A stretch of 64,000 nucleotides of DNA from Ectobius pallidus (GCA_964059195.1 CAXKWD010000007.1:61194705-61258704); one strand, 5' to 3'. Shown: positions 12,608-24,369, counted from the first letter of the stretch. Notes: a model not told the origin generated them from the sequence alone. Translations and numbers: made by a program.

Positions 12608-12679
12608 TGTCATGGTAGCTCAATGGTAGAGCATCGGCGCGTTAAGCCGAAGATCCGTGTACAAATCCCGGTTATGACA
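12608..12679 (+). tRNA. tRNA-like head of SINE, plus-strand copy
   Basis: Same 72-mer as 12031-12102 in the opposite orientation, with one T-arm change (GTGTAC in place of GTGTTC). Confidence 0.6.
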
Positions 12680-13757
12680 TAAAATTTTTCAAGCTGATTC
12701 TTACTTGTATTAATATCCCAGACATGGATTTAATGTCTATTTCCTTTCCTTCCACTTAATTAAAAGCAATTAAATGTGAAGGGAAAAATCTCTGTATTAT
12801 TTTGATGCAGAGATAGAGAAAGAGGTACAGATAAAGAAAGAGAAATATTTAAAATGGCTAAATACACAAAATATTGAGGATAAGATAGAATTAAGAGGAC
12901 AACAAGCAAAAATTAGAAAAATGGTGACAGAAGAAAAATAAGAATGCGGAAAAGACCTGTAATAAAACAGATAACCTAGTTGAAGGAAAAAGAAGCTCAG
13001 AGGCATGGAAGATGGATACAAGTAATAATGATATAGAGGAAACAGAAAGTAATGACAGCATTTCTCTTGACAGAGAAATAGTTAAAACTACAATCAAAAC
13101 TTTAAAAAATGGAAGTGCTACTGGAATTGGAGGAATACCAATAAACTGGTGAAATATGGTACAAATAAATTATATGAACTTTTGAGAAACCTTTTTGAAA
13201 GATGCTTAAATGGCGATGCAACACCAGAAGAATGGAAAGTCGATAAGAGAGGAAGAAAGAACGAGTGTAATAATTACAAAGGAATAACTGTGACTAATAT
13301 ATTTAGCAGACTTTATGGAAGGATTATTAAACATTTTTTGGAAATAGAATTTAAAGAAATGTAGGCCAAAGAGCAGGCTGGCTTTAGAGCAGGATGATCA
13401 ACAATAGATCACATATTTTGCCTGCTACACACGCTTGAGAAGAAATGTATTCAAAATCTGGCCCTTTATTTAGTATTTGTAGACATAGAAAAAGCTTATA
13501 ATAATATACCTTTATACAACTTATGGAAAGCTTCTAAGCATTTAATATTAACCCTATCAGAATTAAAGCAATTCAGAACCTATACAAAAAATCTACAGCA
13601 AGAATAAAAATACAAAATTATCTCTCACCTGGATTTAACGTTACAAAAGGATTACGTCTGGGATGAATTTTATCTACAATACTATACAAAATACAGTAAT
13701 AGAAAAAGCATTGGAAAATGGAAAAAATGTAAGAACATGGGAATGCCAGTAAATGGC

Positions 13758-15040
13758 AGTATATTCGTAGCAAGTGTTTTGTTTAAAAATTGAAAGTGTT
13801 GTCTTTGTTTGAATTTCAGTAATTTTTGTTTGCTAAAAGATTGTTTATTTTGCCTTGATAAAACCATTATTTTTCATTGGCTGTTATTGCCATCGTGCAA
13901 GGTTTTTTAACCAATCAGGTTTCTCAGATGGTGGTGCAATACTTGTGATATATAACTTAAGGGGTTTGTGTTCCGAAGCTGTTTAGTCTGCCTGGGGTGT
14001 CAAGACGGCCGGTTGACTTCCGTGTGGTGGCTCATTACATCATCCCTCTTTGTTATCACGTGGTTCACCTAATATTCAAGAACATTACCGTGAATATGTG
14101 CGGCACAGTGTATAGACACACACGTTGGTGAAACATAAACTCAAATTATGATCACAGACACGTGTGATTATAATTCCATCAAGATGGCGTCGACCATCAT
14201 TAAACATTTGCTCAGTGCCTCCTTACGTCATTTCAAGTAACCTACACAACCATGTTTTCATCGCCAAGTTTACTTCAATGATATGTGACCCAGCGAAGTG
14301 TTAAATTGGTGAAGTTAATCAACAATAACTTAATATTTTTTCAACATATTCACAAGCCTATCGATACTTGCTGTCTGAATCAATCTACATATTCAAAGGT
14401 CTATCGATACTTACTGTGTGAATTAATCAACATATTCACAAGGCTATCGTTACTTACCATGTGAAACTACTTAACCTAACCTTCAATTTGCAATGTACTT
14501 CGACAGTGGCAAGTGACTCAATACGATCCATCCGTCCCATTACATAACCTCAAACTGCATTATTGAAGAACATTCAACACATTAACATCAGTCCAGTATA
14601 TTGACAAATACACATCCACACATAACCTAAAATTAGGTTAGCTCTCAATGAAGCAGTGCCATTTTAACACAGTGATACATCCACATAGCAACATACACAA
14701 CTGGTGAATTAAAATAAGTTTGAATAGCTATAATCATATCATCATTCTACAAACAATCAACTGCAAGAATATCAAGAATTTCCTGGACAGTATCAACAAA
14801 AAGCAGAAGAGTGTTATCAAGAGCAGTTCAAGAGTTATATTTTTGTTTTTGTTTGTTCTTCAGTGTTCTTCAGTATTTCAGAAGTGTTTTTGAAATATAT
14901 TTATTAAACAGGCTACAAGCCAGGGGAATTAATAAATAGTGTTTAGTAAAATTTATTGATTCTTCCTTCCAAGCCTTGAAAGGGTTTGCAACATTTCATT
15001 TGGATTACAGTCTATATCTCCAGAGGTGCAAACCTTTTCA
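13758..15040. other. Unassigned, with a short triple tandem repeat
   Basis: No open frame or recognisable protein. At about 14342-14465 three diverged copies of a ~45-bp unit occur (TATTCACAAGCCTATCGATACT-like, cut here). AATAAATAG near 14930 and TATTAAACAGG suggest a transcript end. It may be a solo LTR or LINE leader inserted in the RTE-like LINE, but no boundaries could be fixed. Confidence 0.4.
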
Positions 15041-15049
15041 TACATTTTG

Positions 15050-15490
15050 GGAACAGTACAATTAGTGCACAAGAATATATAGCACTTTCAAAAAAGCAAC
15101 CAACTTCATAGATATAACACTAGGATATCTGCAAATCTTCATATAAATCATAACAGAACAGCCAGATGCCCTAATAGCATTGTCCATGCAGGAGTAATCC
15201 TCTACAACAAGAAGGAAATAAAAAGACCAAAACAGTCTTTATTTAAAAAGCATGTCAAGTATATAACTATTTCAACACTTAATTTATAGCACAGAAGAAT
15301 ACCTGGCATCACCTCTTTAAAATGTTGTAACTGTATCAGAATATTATATTGTTGTATTCTTTCTGTATTGATGTGTAAGTTCTTTACCTTTTTCTCTCTT
15401 CTTAATAATCTTGTTTCTTTTTCTTTTATTTGATGAAACAAAAAAATGATGTACTTATTTTTTATGGTGAATAAAGGAATTGAATTGAGA
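15050..15490 (+). pseudogene. LINE 3' terminal fragment
   Basis: The translated text after about 15075 resembles the end of CR1/jockey-like ORF2 proteins: a YNTRI/N.H block near 15115, then HAGVILYNKKEIK and KSLF/KHVKY-type residues. It is followed by a T-rich tail ending ATGGTGAATAAAGGAATTG at about 15480. The fragment is 5'-truncated and lacks catalytic residues. Confidence 0.6.
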
Positions 15491-15684
15491 AGTTGTTTAT
15501 ATTTACATTTATTATTTTTCAGGTCAGTGTAAAAGTTTAAAGGTTCCAGAACATACCCTCATACCCTCTGAAAACCAGCACTCTGTTAAACTTCTTTACT
15601 AAATGGAATATTGCAGTTATTTTCAGAATTGGTCTGATGTTCACTTAGAATATTTGAGTTTATATGATGTAGGGAAACACTTAC

Positions 15685-15854
15685 TGTGGATCCACATTTG
15701 ATGTAGCTTCATCTAGAACTAGGATTTTATTATTCTCCAATATTGCTCATGCTAGACATATCAGCTGCCTTTGTCCTATGCTAAAATTTGCTCCTCCTAC
15801 TTCCACCTTTGTATGCAAACCATTCAGGTCGACAAAAGTGTCTTTGAGTTCCAC
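15685..15854 (-). CDS. ABCC transporter exon C (signature, Walker B), with in-frame stop
   Basis: 170 nt between an acceptor TTTGTACAG|GTGGAA and a donor CCACA|GTAAGT. It begins in phase 0 with VELKD and continues through the NBD signature region FSIGQRQLICLA, Walker B ILVLDEAT and D-loop SNVDP. It fits directly after exon B, whose last residues are WKALDE. A TGA at 15747-15749 replaces the arginine normally found after CLA; CGA to TGA is a one-base CpG transition. The protein family exports organic anions and conjugates across membranes. The next exon, with the H-loop, is not in the window. Confidence 0.88.
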
Positions 15855-16082
15855 CTGTACAAAGACATTTAATTCTTAAGTAGATACTATATAATATGTG
15901 ATGTAACTGTATCTTAATGACATACATTGAAATATCACCATGTACTACCATTCTTTAAAGTACTGTTCTTATTGTTATTCCAACTATCGATTAATAATGC
16001 AGCAGTTCTATGTGTACAATAACCTGCGTTTAAAATAGGATCAATTATGTTCGTGTTAATTATAAGATTATATTATGACTTA

Positions 16083-17421
16083 TGGCCGAGTGCACCATTC
16101 TTCGGTTTTCTCAGCCATTTCGTTACCGCGGTAAACGTAATACCGGGGTATTCTCAAAATATCTGTGCACCATTGCTAAAATACCGCGGTTTGCTAATGC
16201 TTGGAAATATTGCGGTTACTCTGCTCCGAATCCATTCTCATTGATGGTTTCTTCCATGGCCGCTAGGTTCTCTCTCTCTCTGCACGTCTGCCAGTCACGG
16301 TGGCTCGCCTAGGCTATTGGTTTTCCAAATTCAATTTATTTGTAGCCGTATTATTCAATAAAAAGATGTTCATAAGGATAAAAGGGAATATTATATTGCG
16401 CATTAATGTCGTCTGAATTCATACTTTAAATTCAAGCACCATAGATACTATACCAATCGTGAAAAGAGTTGGTTTCGCCTACTACTAGTTTGGTTGAGGT
16501 GAGAAAGGAAGGTCATTTCAATCGATGTTACAGCGCAGTATTTGCAAAGATATGTACCATCGTTCATTGTTCAAATAGATCCCACATGTCTGTACATTTC
16601 AATAAAATAACATTGATGTTTTAAAGAATAAGTTAATTCTCACACGTGTGCAATCCAAGGCAAAGCAACACCACGAAATCTCTGCTCTGAGTTCGACATA
16701 GCCTCGCTTTTATTCCCGTACGACTAGTAGAAATTTTAGGTGCAAATTCATGTGCATATCCATGAAAGGGCTGTTATAATTATGTTCGTTTAGTGCAGGT
16801 ATGATAAATTGATTACATACCCTATATACCGATACACAGACTATATCGTGATGCATGCAGCCATTCACCTAAATTTGGCCTAGGACCACTGGTTTTCCAT
16901 ATTTCATTTATTTGTTGCCTTATTGTTCAGTAATAAATGTTCATAAGGATAAAATGGAATATTATATTGCATATATATGTCGTCTGAATTCAAACTTTTA
17001 ATTCAAATACCATAAATACTGTACTAATCGTACTAATCGTGGTTACGCTCACTGGCCTACTCGATGGACCTGGTTTGGTTGAGGTAAGAAAGGAAGGTCA
17101 TTTCCATCGATGTTACAGCACAGTATTTGCAAAGATATGCACCATCGTTCATTCTTCAAATAGACCCCAACCTGTCTCTCATTTTTCTTTATGTTCAATT
17201 AGCGTTTTGCCTAGATATCGTAAATATGATACATTACGCTGATCTCCATCTTGGACAGAAAACCGCGGTTTTCTCACTTTACAGCTCCTTCACGGCAGGT
17301 TTGCTCCTTACCGCGGTAAAAGTCGAAACCGAGCACGGTGCAACGAAAGTATGACTTTACCGGGGTAAACTAAGTAATTTTACCGCGGTATTCTGAATAC
17401 CGAGGTTGGTGCACTCGGCCA
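16083..17421. mobile_element. PIF/Harbinger-type non-autonomous element, TSD TTA
   Basis: 1339 bp. The ends read TGGCCGAGTGCACCA inward on both sides, flanked by TTA (16080-16082 and 17422-17424). Sub-terminal regions are rich in ACCGCGGTA and ACCGGGGTA motifs. Inside, about 290 bp at 16310-16600 is repeated at 16877-17185. No transposase was seen. The TTA duplication and GGCC-type ends suggest Harbinger. Confidence 0.75.
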
Positions 17422-17424
17422 TTA

Positions 17425-17864
17425 ATTTCGTGTTTTAATGAGTGTTGCTTTGAGGTTTAAAATTCCAAGTGAAGCCCTGCTCCCTGCATATCTTTGTCAC
17501 TTGCCTTTATTCTAAAGATGAGGACAACTAACAGCTGGTCACTGAGAAAGAGTAGTTCGTTTGATTAATGACAAGATATTCTGTTTGCCGTCGTAGTGCG
17601 GTTAGCAACATGCCTCTCTCCCAAACCAACAGCTTGATTTCGAGTCAGAACCGAGTTTTCACAACAGAACTAATATATCAGAAACTACGGTTCGTGTGGG
17701 ATGTGAAATATGACATTCGGACTCTGTATTCTCCCGCCATCTGTTAGCGATGCTCGGAACCAGTGATTATGTTAAAAGACAGTGAACTGCGTACCGGTTG
17801 AGTATCAATCAACTCAATATTATACTAATGTTAACATGTTAATGTTTTTCTAGAACCTGTACAT
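17425..17864. other. Unassigned intronic sequence
   Basis: No open frame, repeat boundary or RNA gene recognised. It may contain the decayed 5' part (gag or protease) of the Gypsy pol remnant that follows. Confidence 0.3.
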
Positions 17865-20325
17865 TTGAACTTCGAATCCCATAATCAAGATTTTTGTATT
17901 AATGCTACAGACATTGATTTATCGCATTTGGCTAATCATGATAGAATCCAGGTGAATTCTCTTCTTGATCAATTCCCCAATGTTTTAACCAAAGAGTTAG
18001 GTCTGACTAATATCTTAGAATATGATATTGAGTTGATTGATACTCAACCGGTACGCAGACCTCCTTTCAAATTAATTCCACCAAAAATGGCAATATTAAA
18101 AGAGCATACCGAGGACATGCTTGATTCTGGAGTCATACGTACTTCAAAATCAAACTACTCCAGTTCCATCTTTCTGGTGCCTAAATCTGAGGGTCGGTTC
18201 CGGGCGGTGATTGATTATCGTCATCTCAATGAGAAAATGAAAATTGATTCTGTTCCTATTCCTGACTTAATTCATCTTTCAGTTTTTTCCACGGTGCCAA
18301 AATTTTATCTTATCTTGATTTAAATCAGGCGTACTATCAAGTTCCCCTTTCTGAGCAGTTTAAGAGGTATACTGCATTCGCGACTCCTTGGAATTTGTAT
18401 GGATTTAATTCCGTCCCCTTCGGTCTGGCGACAGGAGCCCAAGGCCTCTCTCGTCTGTTAGGTCATTTTTTTCTGATCTAAAGTTCAAATTTGTCTTCCA
18501 CTACGTTGATGAATTATTTGTCTATTCAGATTCACTTGAGGAACATTTAGAACACCTCAGAGAAGTGCTTTCACGCCTCAGAAGCGCGAAGCTTGCAGTC
18601 AATCCGGAAAAGGTTAATATAGCCGCTCGGAGACTGTCCTTCCTGAGTCACTTGGTCTCGGCCGATGGCGTTTCTATCGGCCCAGAGAGAACTCAAGCCA
18701 TTGAAAATTCCCCCTAAGGATGCCAAGGGTGTGGCAAGGTTTGTTGGGATGGTAAATTTCTTCAGGAAATTTATCGCCAATATGGCTCAGATTTCAGCTC
18801 CCCTTAATGATTTAAGAAAAAAGAATGTAAAATTTGTTTGGACTCCTGTGCACCAAGGAGCTTTTCTAAATTTAAAATCTTTAATTGTGAATCCCCCTGT
18901 TTTAGCCATGCCAGATTTCAGTAAGAAATTCCTCATTCAAACCTATGCTTCGCCTGTAGCGGTAGCAGCCGTTCTCCTCCAAGAATTCGAGGAAGGTCGA
19001 AGGCCGATTGCTTATGCTTCTCGTACTTTGACTCCTCCAGAGCGCGTGTATTCCATGTACGAACTGGAGGCTCTTGCTGTATTGTTTGCAGTAGAGAAAT
19101 TCCGTTTGTATGTGGAACATGTTGAAACGAGCTGGAAAGGGACTGTCAAGCCTTAAGCTGGGTCCTAGCCAAGCATAGAACCACTGGCAGGAGAGCTAGG
19201 TGGGCTGTTCGGTTATCAGCATTTAAGTTCAAAGCGCGACATATCAGAGGGACTGAAAATGTAATAGTGGACTGTTTAACCCGTATGTTTAGTCCTGATC
19301 AACTTGTCAGTAACGGTGTTCAGACCTTGGACGACCCTGTAGAATTATCTGGCATGGTAGGGAACATTTTAGAAGATTTGCTGTTAGCTTTTATATCCTT
19401 ACAAGATCACCAGTTGAGTTGAGTTCGTGTACACGAAAGTGAAAACGTCCCTAAGTATGTTTTCAAGAATAGCCTCTTGTACAATGCTCCTTCTCGTAGA
19501 TCCCCATCCCATATAGTATTACCTGCTGCACTCATTGATATGGTGTTTAAATATTACCATGAGTCGGCAGTAGGCGGGCATCAGGGGATTCGATAAAACA
19601 AAGAGCAAAATCAAACAAATCTTCACTTGGGATGGCATGGACGACGCTATAAGAGCTAAGGTTAAGGCTTGCCAGAAGTGCGCCTGTTCAAAACCAGCTC
19701 GCTGCACTAAGTTAGGATACTTAACTACAGAAGTGCCCAGCACTCCTATGGATAAACTTCATATAGATTATGTCGGTAAGCTGCCTAGATCGAGAACTGG
19801 AAATTCACATATTCTAGTTGCGGTGGACTGTTTTACAAAGTTTGTCTGACTGTTCCCCGTCATGGAAGCCACCACCAAAATTACTATTGAATGCTTAAAG
19901 AAAATCTTTGCAGTAGTGGGTTTCCCTCGTGCTATAGTATCAGATAACGCCTCATACTTCGTATCGAGAGCGTTGAAGCATTTTTTCATCTAGGAGTACG
20001 GCATATCAAAATCTCCCCGTTTTATCCGAAACCCAATCACAGTGAACGATTAGCAGGAACCTAAGAATAGTGCTAATAGCATACCACTCAGGTGATCATG
20101 CGTCATGGGATGTTGATTTATACTGACTTCAATTTGCCTTTAATTCAGCCTGGCATGAAGCCCACAAAGAGACTCTGTTAAAACTTATGTTCGCTTTCAC
20201 ACCAAATAATCCCCTGTCGAATCTGTGGTTCATAAATGATCTGCTGCCGGAAGCTAAGGATGCTGCCAAAGTACAAGATATGTGGCGGAGAGCCTCCGCA
20301 AACTTGAGACTGGCACATATTCAAT
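17865..20325 (+). pseudogene. Gypsy LTR retrotransposon pol remnant
   Basis: Domains in order: reverse transcriptase (SEGRFRAVIDYRHLNEKM, LDLNQAYYQVPL, then FHYVDELFVYS where the family has VDD), RNase H (FLIQTYAS and IAYASRTLTPPE), integrase zinc module (YYHES..GGHQG, ACQKC), and integrase core (LHIDYVG, VSDNASYF, NHSERL). So the reverse transcriptase catalytic Asp has become Glu. Frameshifts occur at about 18310, 18470, 18700, 19140, 19600 and 19850, and several stops follow. No LTRs are visible on either side. It is separate from the LTR element at 24-39 kb. Confidence 0.9.
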
Positions 20326-20689
20326 AAGATGAGAAACCGTTAAATCAGTGATTAACTCACTGCTTTTCCAAACACATGTTCTTCCTTGCTCTTCATGTTA
20401 GTTGCAATGTGTGACTTGCAGGAATGAGAAAATTACATATAGGAAAGATTAAAAAAAATAGAGAGGAGGACTGACCAGCTTAAAGAATGTAAGCATACTT
20501 AACTTTTCAGATGTAGAGAACTCTAGATGGAGTGCTGGAGTGCTTTTAAAGTTAATCTGGGAATAGCTACATTCACCTTCATTAGTAGAAATGGGAGTTT
20601 CTGACCAAACATTAAGTGCATTATTGTAAAATGTTTCCAAGAAGTTTACCAGTAGATGTACTGGACCGAACCAGCATGAAAAAAGCACT
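20326..20689. other. Unassigned intronic sequence
   Basis: No supported gene. A minus-strand open stretch (20449-20688) has no recognisable motif. Confidence 0.3.
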
Positions 20690-20817
20690 GTATGTATGTA
20701 TGTATGTATGTATGTATGTATGTATGTATGTATGTATGTATGTATGTATGTATGTATGTATGTATGTATGTATGTATGTATGTATGTATGTATGTATGTA
20801 TGTATGTATGTATGTAT
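20690..20817 (+). repeat. (TGTA)n microsatellite
   Basis: About 32 uninterrupted tetranucleotide units. Its translation (CMYV repeats) is not a protein. Confidence 0.98.
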
Positions 20818-20933
20818 ATAGAGTTAGCCTTGGAACAAGAACATCATCATAGATAGAAATAAGAGCATGATCCTATTGCATTTTTAAAAGATTGTAAATT
20901 TTTATCACTGTACTTATTTATCACTGAACTTAC

Positions 20934-21179
20934 CTCATCTAAAGCTTTCCATATCTGAGAATCAGAGTACTTTTTGAAAGGATCCAAATTATATCTCAGT
21001 TCCCCAGAGAAAAGGACAGGGATCTGTGGTATAATTGATATACTTCTTCGAAGAGTGTCTAATTCAATAGTAGTTGTATCAATGTCATCTATAATCACAT
21101 GTCCTTCTACCGAAGCAAGCTGGAAAAGAGCTGATATAAGAGAAGATTTGCCTGCACCAGTTCTTCCAACAATACCGAT
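20934..21179 (-). CDS. ABCC transporter exon B (Walker A, Q-loop)
   Basis: 246 nt, exactly 82 codons, with acceptor ATTTCAG|ATCGGT and donor GATGAG|GTAAGT, both phase 0. It encodes [13 protein letters not shown] (Walker A), [14 protein letters not shown], the Q-loop [13 protein letters not shown], and [13 protein letters not shown], ending in WKALDE. This is the second nucleotide-binding domain of an ABCC/MRP-type exporter, closest in wording to insect MRP4-like proteins. It follows exon A (ends RSKEK) and precedes exon C (starts VELKD). The coding is intact. Splicing across 22.7 kb upstream and 5.1 kb downstream is inferred from phase and homology. Confidence 0.93.
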
Positions 21180-21359
21180 CTGAAATGTTGAAATATTGTT
21201 TGAAAATTTTAAATTTTTAGATTATTTCATTCTTTATAGCCTACATAAACTTTTAGATGTATACTTTTTCGAGACTATTAATTTTTCTTGTCAATGTAAG
21301 AAAAGTGTGATACTATTGATAATTTTTAAAAATTTATTCTGCAATCAATATTGGAGTCT

Positions 21360-21480
21360 AAGTTTAAATAAATAATAATAAATCTTTATTTAATCTGGCA
21401 GAGTTAAGGGCTTAAGGCCTTCTCTTACACTCAATCAGAGACAGAAAAAAAGGAACAAACAAATATACTAACATAGTTTA
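21360..21480. repeat. Possible interspersed repeat fragment
   Basis: The stretch AATAATAATAAATCTTTATT then GGCAGAGTTAAGGGCTTAAG reads like the 3' end of an interspersed element with an AAT tail, in minus orientation. No boundary or family could be fixed. Confidence 0.35.
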
Positions 21481-21710
21481 AGTACAATCATATGAAAAAA
21501 TTTTGAATACTAGAGGTAAATTTAGATAAACTGCTGCTTTTCATGTTATGTTAGACACTACGCATCACAGTGGGATAGAATTTCTCTGCTTTGTCGGTTT
21601 TCTATTTAATCCATTGGAGACTTTTAATGTGAGCAGGTAGGAAGCCCAAATAGCTCCATCACAAGTTAGACTCGTGCTATGTTAGATGTTATTGTGTATT
21701 TCTTTAGCAG

Positions 21711-21971
21711 GCAGTGGACAGATCAATTCATTCAAATGGGGATAAACGCATTCCTAGTGATAAAGTAGCACAAGTACTAAATGAAGTTCTATACAGTGAA
21801 TTATCATGGAGCAATGATTCGAGTGATGAAATTATAAATGGTGATAATGCAATAGTGCTTGGTAGTGACAAAAGTGATAGTGAAAGTGAGCAATCTGGTT
21901 CAGAAATTAGTGAGACTGGACCTAATATTTACAAACACAAAAAATGGCTAATAACTGTGATGATAGGGTGA
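21711..21971 (+). pseudogene. Acidic N-terminal fragment, possibly piggyBac-like
   Basis: An open stretch of 85 codons rich in Asp, Glu and Ser (SELSWSNDSSDE, DKSDSESEQSGSEISE). Transposases of the piggyBac group often start with such an acidic Ser/Asp region, but no DDE core or TTAA ends were found. Other acidic nuclear proteins would look the same. Confidence 0.25.
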
Positions 21972-22497
21972 AGATAACGAACTATCCAGCATTAGCAGTC
22001 AAACTGCGATATGCATGAAGTAATTGCTACAACCGAGATATGTTTTTTGGAAGTACCACACCCTTTAGAAATACTAGGTGAGTGTTGTAAATTATATTAT
22101 CTACAGGTTCAAGACTATGTTACTTTGAGTGAAATAAAAAAAACAATGTCTTGGAAAAGTATTAGTAGTTGACATTTTATGTGCTTATTTATGTTTACTT
22201 TATATACTCTTTTGTGAGATTTTTGTTTAATTTCTTTGTTAGATTAGGCCTACTCATTCCAGTTTTTATAATTTTATGTTTCTTTACAGTTGTATGAACC
22301 ATTTTTCATGTTACGATTCAATCTACTAATTGACAACTCTAGTAAAAGCAAATTAGGAACTTCCTTCCTTCTTTCCGAACCTTAAAACTAACAAAAGATA
22401 ACAAGCTGTAATGCAACATAGGGGTATTAGGCAGGCCAGAATCCTCTGCTATTCATAAAAATTCAAAATACAGAAATACATACAGAGGTGACCAAAG
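21972..22497. other. Unassigned sequence with one TAGGCCTA
   Basis: No gene recognised. TAGGCCTA lies at 22245-22252. Confidence 0.3.
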
Positions 22498-22499
22498 TA

Positions 22500-23255
22500 C
22501 AGTCGGTCAAATAAAAAACGTCGGGACTCGTATGCAGTTAAAATTAAAGTTTTATCGCATTAGTTCACAAGTTTCCTATAAAAAACATAAAATACAGGTC
22601 ATTTTCGGAACATATGAGGCCATGCGACAGGAGGGAAGATATGAACAACGAGGGAAAAATTAAAAACGCGGAAAGCGCAATACACGATATTCAACTTAAT
22701 GTATTGTCATAATTCATTTTGCTTTGTCTCCGCACCACATACAAATGCTAGCTTGAGAGAAAGTGTAGTTAGGGCTGTAATTGACCTGCATTTTTCGGCC
22801 TCTGAAGCAGCGAGAAGGTTCCATATTTCTTAAAGAGGTGGGCACTTCACTATAATGCGACCGGAAGTTTTCATAGGAATCGTGGATCTGGCCACGTATT
22901 TCGATGAGAGATTGGTGGCAGAAGTTGAACGTAAGTTATTGATTTTGCACTACAAGTACCGGTATTATAAAATAAAATATTTAAAAAATCCTCCTTAAAT
23001 AATCATATTCCTTGCGAATTTATTAATTACTAATATTATAAGAATTTGCAACCAAGAATATGGCGGATGTGAGACATATATCCACAGCCTTCTATACATG
23101 TTCGTTTTGGAACAAAACTGACTAAATAATCAAGAAAATACATGGAGAGACAAGAGGCAGGTGTGAACCTAACCTTAAGTCTTCCTGTACATGCGCATAT
23201 GCTCGTTCGTGATACTTAATCAAATACCGCCCGACGTTTTTTATTTGACCGACTG
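22500..23255. mobile_element. Tc1/mariner-type element remnant, TSD TA
   Basis: 756 bp with ends CAGTCGGTCAAATAAAAAAC in both inverted arms (about 26 bp each), flanked by TA at 22498-22499 and 23256-23257. Inside (about 22735-22945, plus) is a helix-turn-helix-like fragment PHTNASLRESVVRAV..SEAARRFHIS, then RWALHYNATGSFHRNRGSG in another frame. That wording is typical of the N-terminal DNA-binding domain of Tc1-like transposases. The catalytic domain is absent. Confidence 0.85.
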
Positions 23256-23257
23256 TA

Positions 23258-24369
23258 CATGAAAAATATAACAGATAAATCGTAGAACGCTTGGCAAAAT
23301 TACTCAAGTTAAAACATATGGGTGAAACTACCAGCCCTGGGGACATTTAAATAGGTTTTCAGTGTATGGACTCTTTAAATGCATCTCCAATGGGTTAAAT
23401 TGGACTCCTGCATCCTGTTTTGCATGTTAATTATTTATTACGAAGAAATGCGTACACGAGAAATTGTCATTGTTTGCAGTTTCATTTCATATTTCATATA
23501 GCAAAGATTTTATGTACATAGCAAAGATTTTATGTACATACCTATTTAATAAGTAAATAGTTTTAAAGATATTGCAAGTTTATTACCTAGAAATGCCTGC
23601 ATGTGCTATATCTAGGTTTAACATTGTAAATATTTCAATTATTACAACATGCATTGTATCTAGGCTTAAAATTGTAAATATTCCAATTATCATGTAACCT
23701 ATACTAGACTTAAGTTTATTGTAACACAGTGATTTAGTATGTAAGATAACATGACAATGCCTGAAACTTGTAAAAAAGTATATTGGCTGCAAATAAATAT
23801 TATTATTAGTATTATTATTATTATATTTATTTATTTATCCAGATTGACCACAGTTATGTGGTATAGGATACATCATTTTTGGGTACAAAAATATGTAGTG
23901 TGAATAGTTATTAATGAAAATTCTTGGTATGCTCAGATAATTAAAGAATCCAGTTGCTCATAACTCATGACTGCAATTTATTTCTGCAGTGGTACGGTAT
24001 ATAAAAGTATTTATGATCATTGAAAATTTTGTGGGCTAAAGTACAGTGGTTGGCCCGTGCTTTTTCATGTTTTGTCTGCAAATACGGCTGACATTTTCAG
24101 AAGCTGGGATGTATATTCTCCAGCTGACTGGATGTAGTATGAAGTCTGCATCTCTGCTTTTATAAAATGTAGATAGACCTGCGCATGGACTTGAACTTTA
24201 AACATTTCACCTGATTGGCTGATTGGCCTCTAGATATTTTAAAATTCAAATTTTATTAAATTGCGTGAAAAATCAAAATTTGGGACTAATATTTAGGCAC
24301 CAGTAATATAAAAAAGTTCTAGGGGTGCTATATTTCCAATAAAGCCTATTATCCAAAAATATAATTAAA
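23258..24369. other. Unassigned; possible LINE 3' end
   Basis: No gene. A 30-bp block (CTAGGTTTAACATTGTAAAT..) at 23620-23655 is repeated at 23660-23690. At 23790-23835 GCAAATAAATATTATTATTAG.. resembles a LINE 3' end with an ATT tail. The rest shows nothing. Confidence 0.35.

Larger units (their letters stand above)
12001..12762. mobile_element. Inverted dimer of a tRNA-derived SINE, TSD AAAGCAATTAAA
   Basis: Two arms (12001-12383 and 12384-12762) are inverted copies of each other. Each arm carries a unit with a tRNA-like 72-mer, a tail ending CTGATTCTTACTTGTA, and a stretch TATTTCCTTTCC. The left arm holds one full and one partial tRNA-like unit in minus orientation; the right arm holds one in plus orientation. 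A perfect 12-bp duplication (11989-12000 and 12763-12774) brackets the whole, so the dimer appears to have integrated as a single unit. Confidence 0.85.
10735..13757 (+). pseudogene. RTE-like LINE, heavily broken
   Basis: Starts with the endonuclease block GTWNIRGSRNKEGEI and VLSETKEK. Later come IIIAGDFNSRTG (11440 region), a linker, and a reverse transcriptase with NNYKGITVTNIFSRLYGRI, QAGFRAG and the palm A equivalent FVDIEKAYNNIP (about 13480-13510). The wording matches RTE-type LINEs annotated in insects as endonuclease-reverse transcriptase. The copy is interrupted by a hAT MITE at 11118-11419 and by a SINE dimer at 12001-12762. It has many stops and is lost at about 13757, before the catalytic FADD block. 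Confidence 0.8.

Noticed and set aside
12608..12679. Functional tRNA-Asn gene
   Set aside because: It recurs in inverted and partial copies inside a SINE with target duplications, and has C at position 33.
17865..20325. Gypsy pol remnant as the missing pol of the 24-39 kb LTR element
   Set aside because: It lies outside the LTRs and has its own decay; no shared LTR sequence flanks it.
20616..20852. Open frame of repeated CMYV residues
   Set aside because: It is the translation of a (TGTA)n microsatellite.
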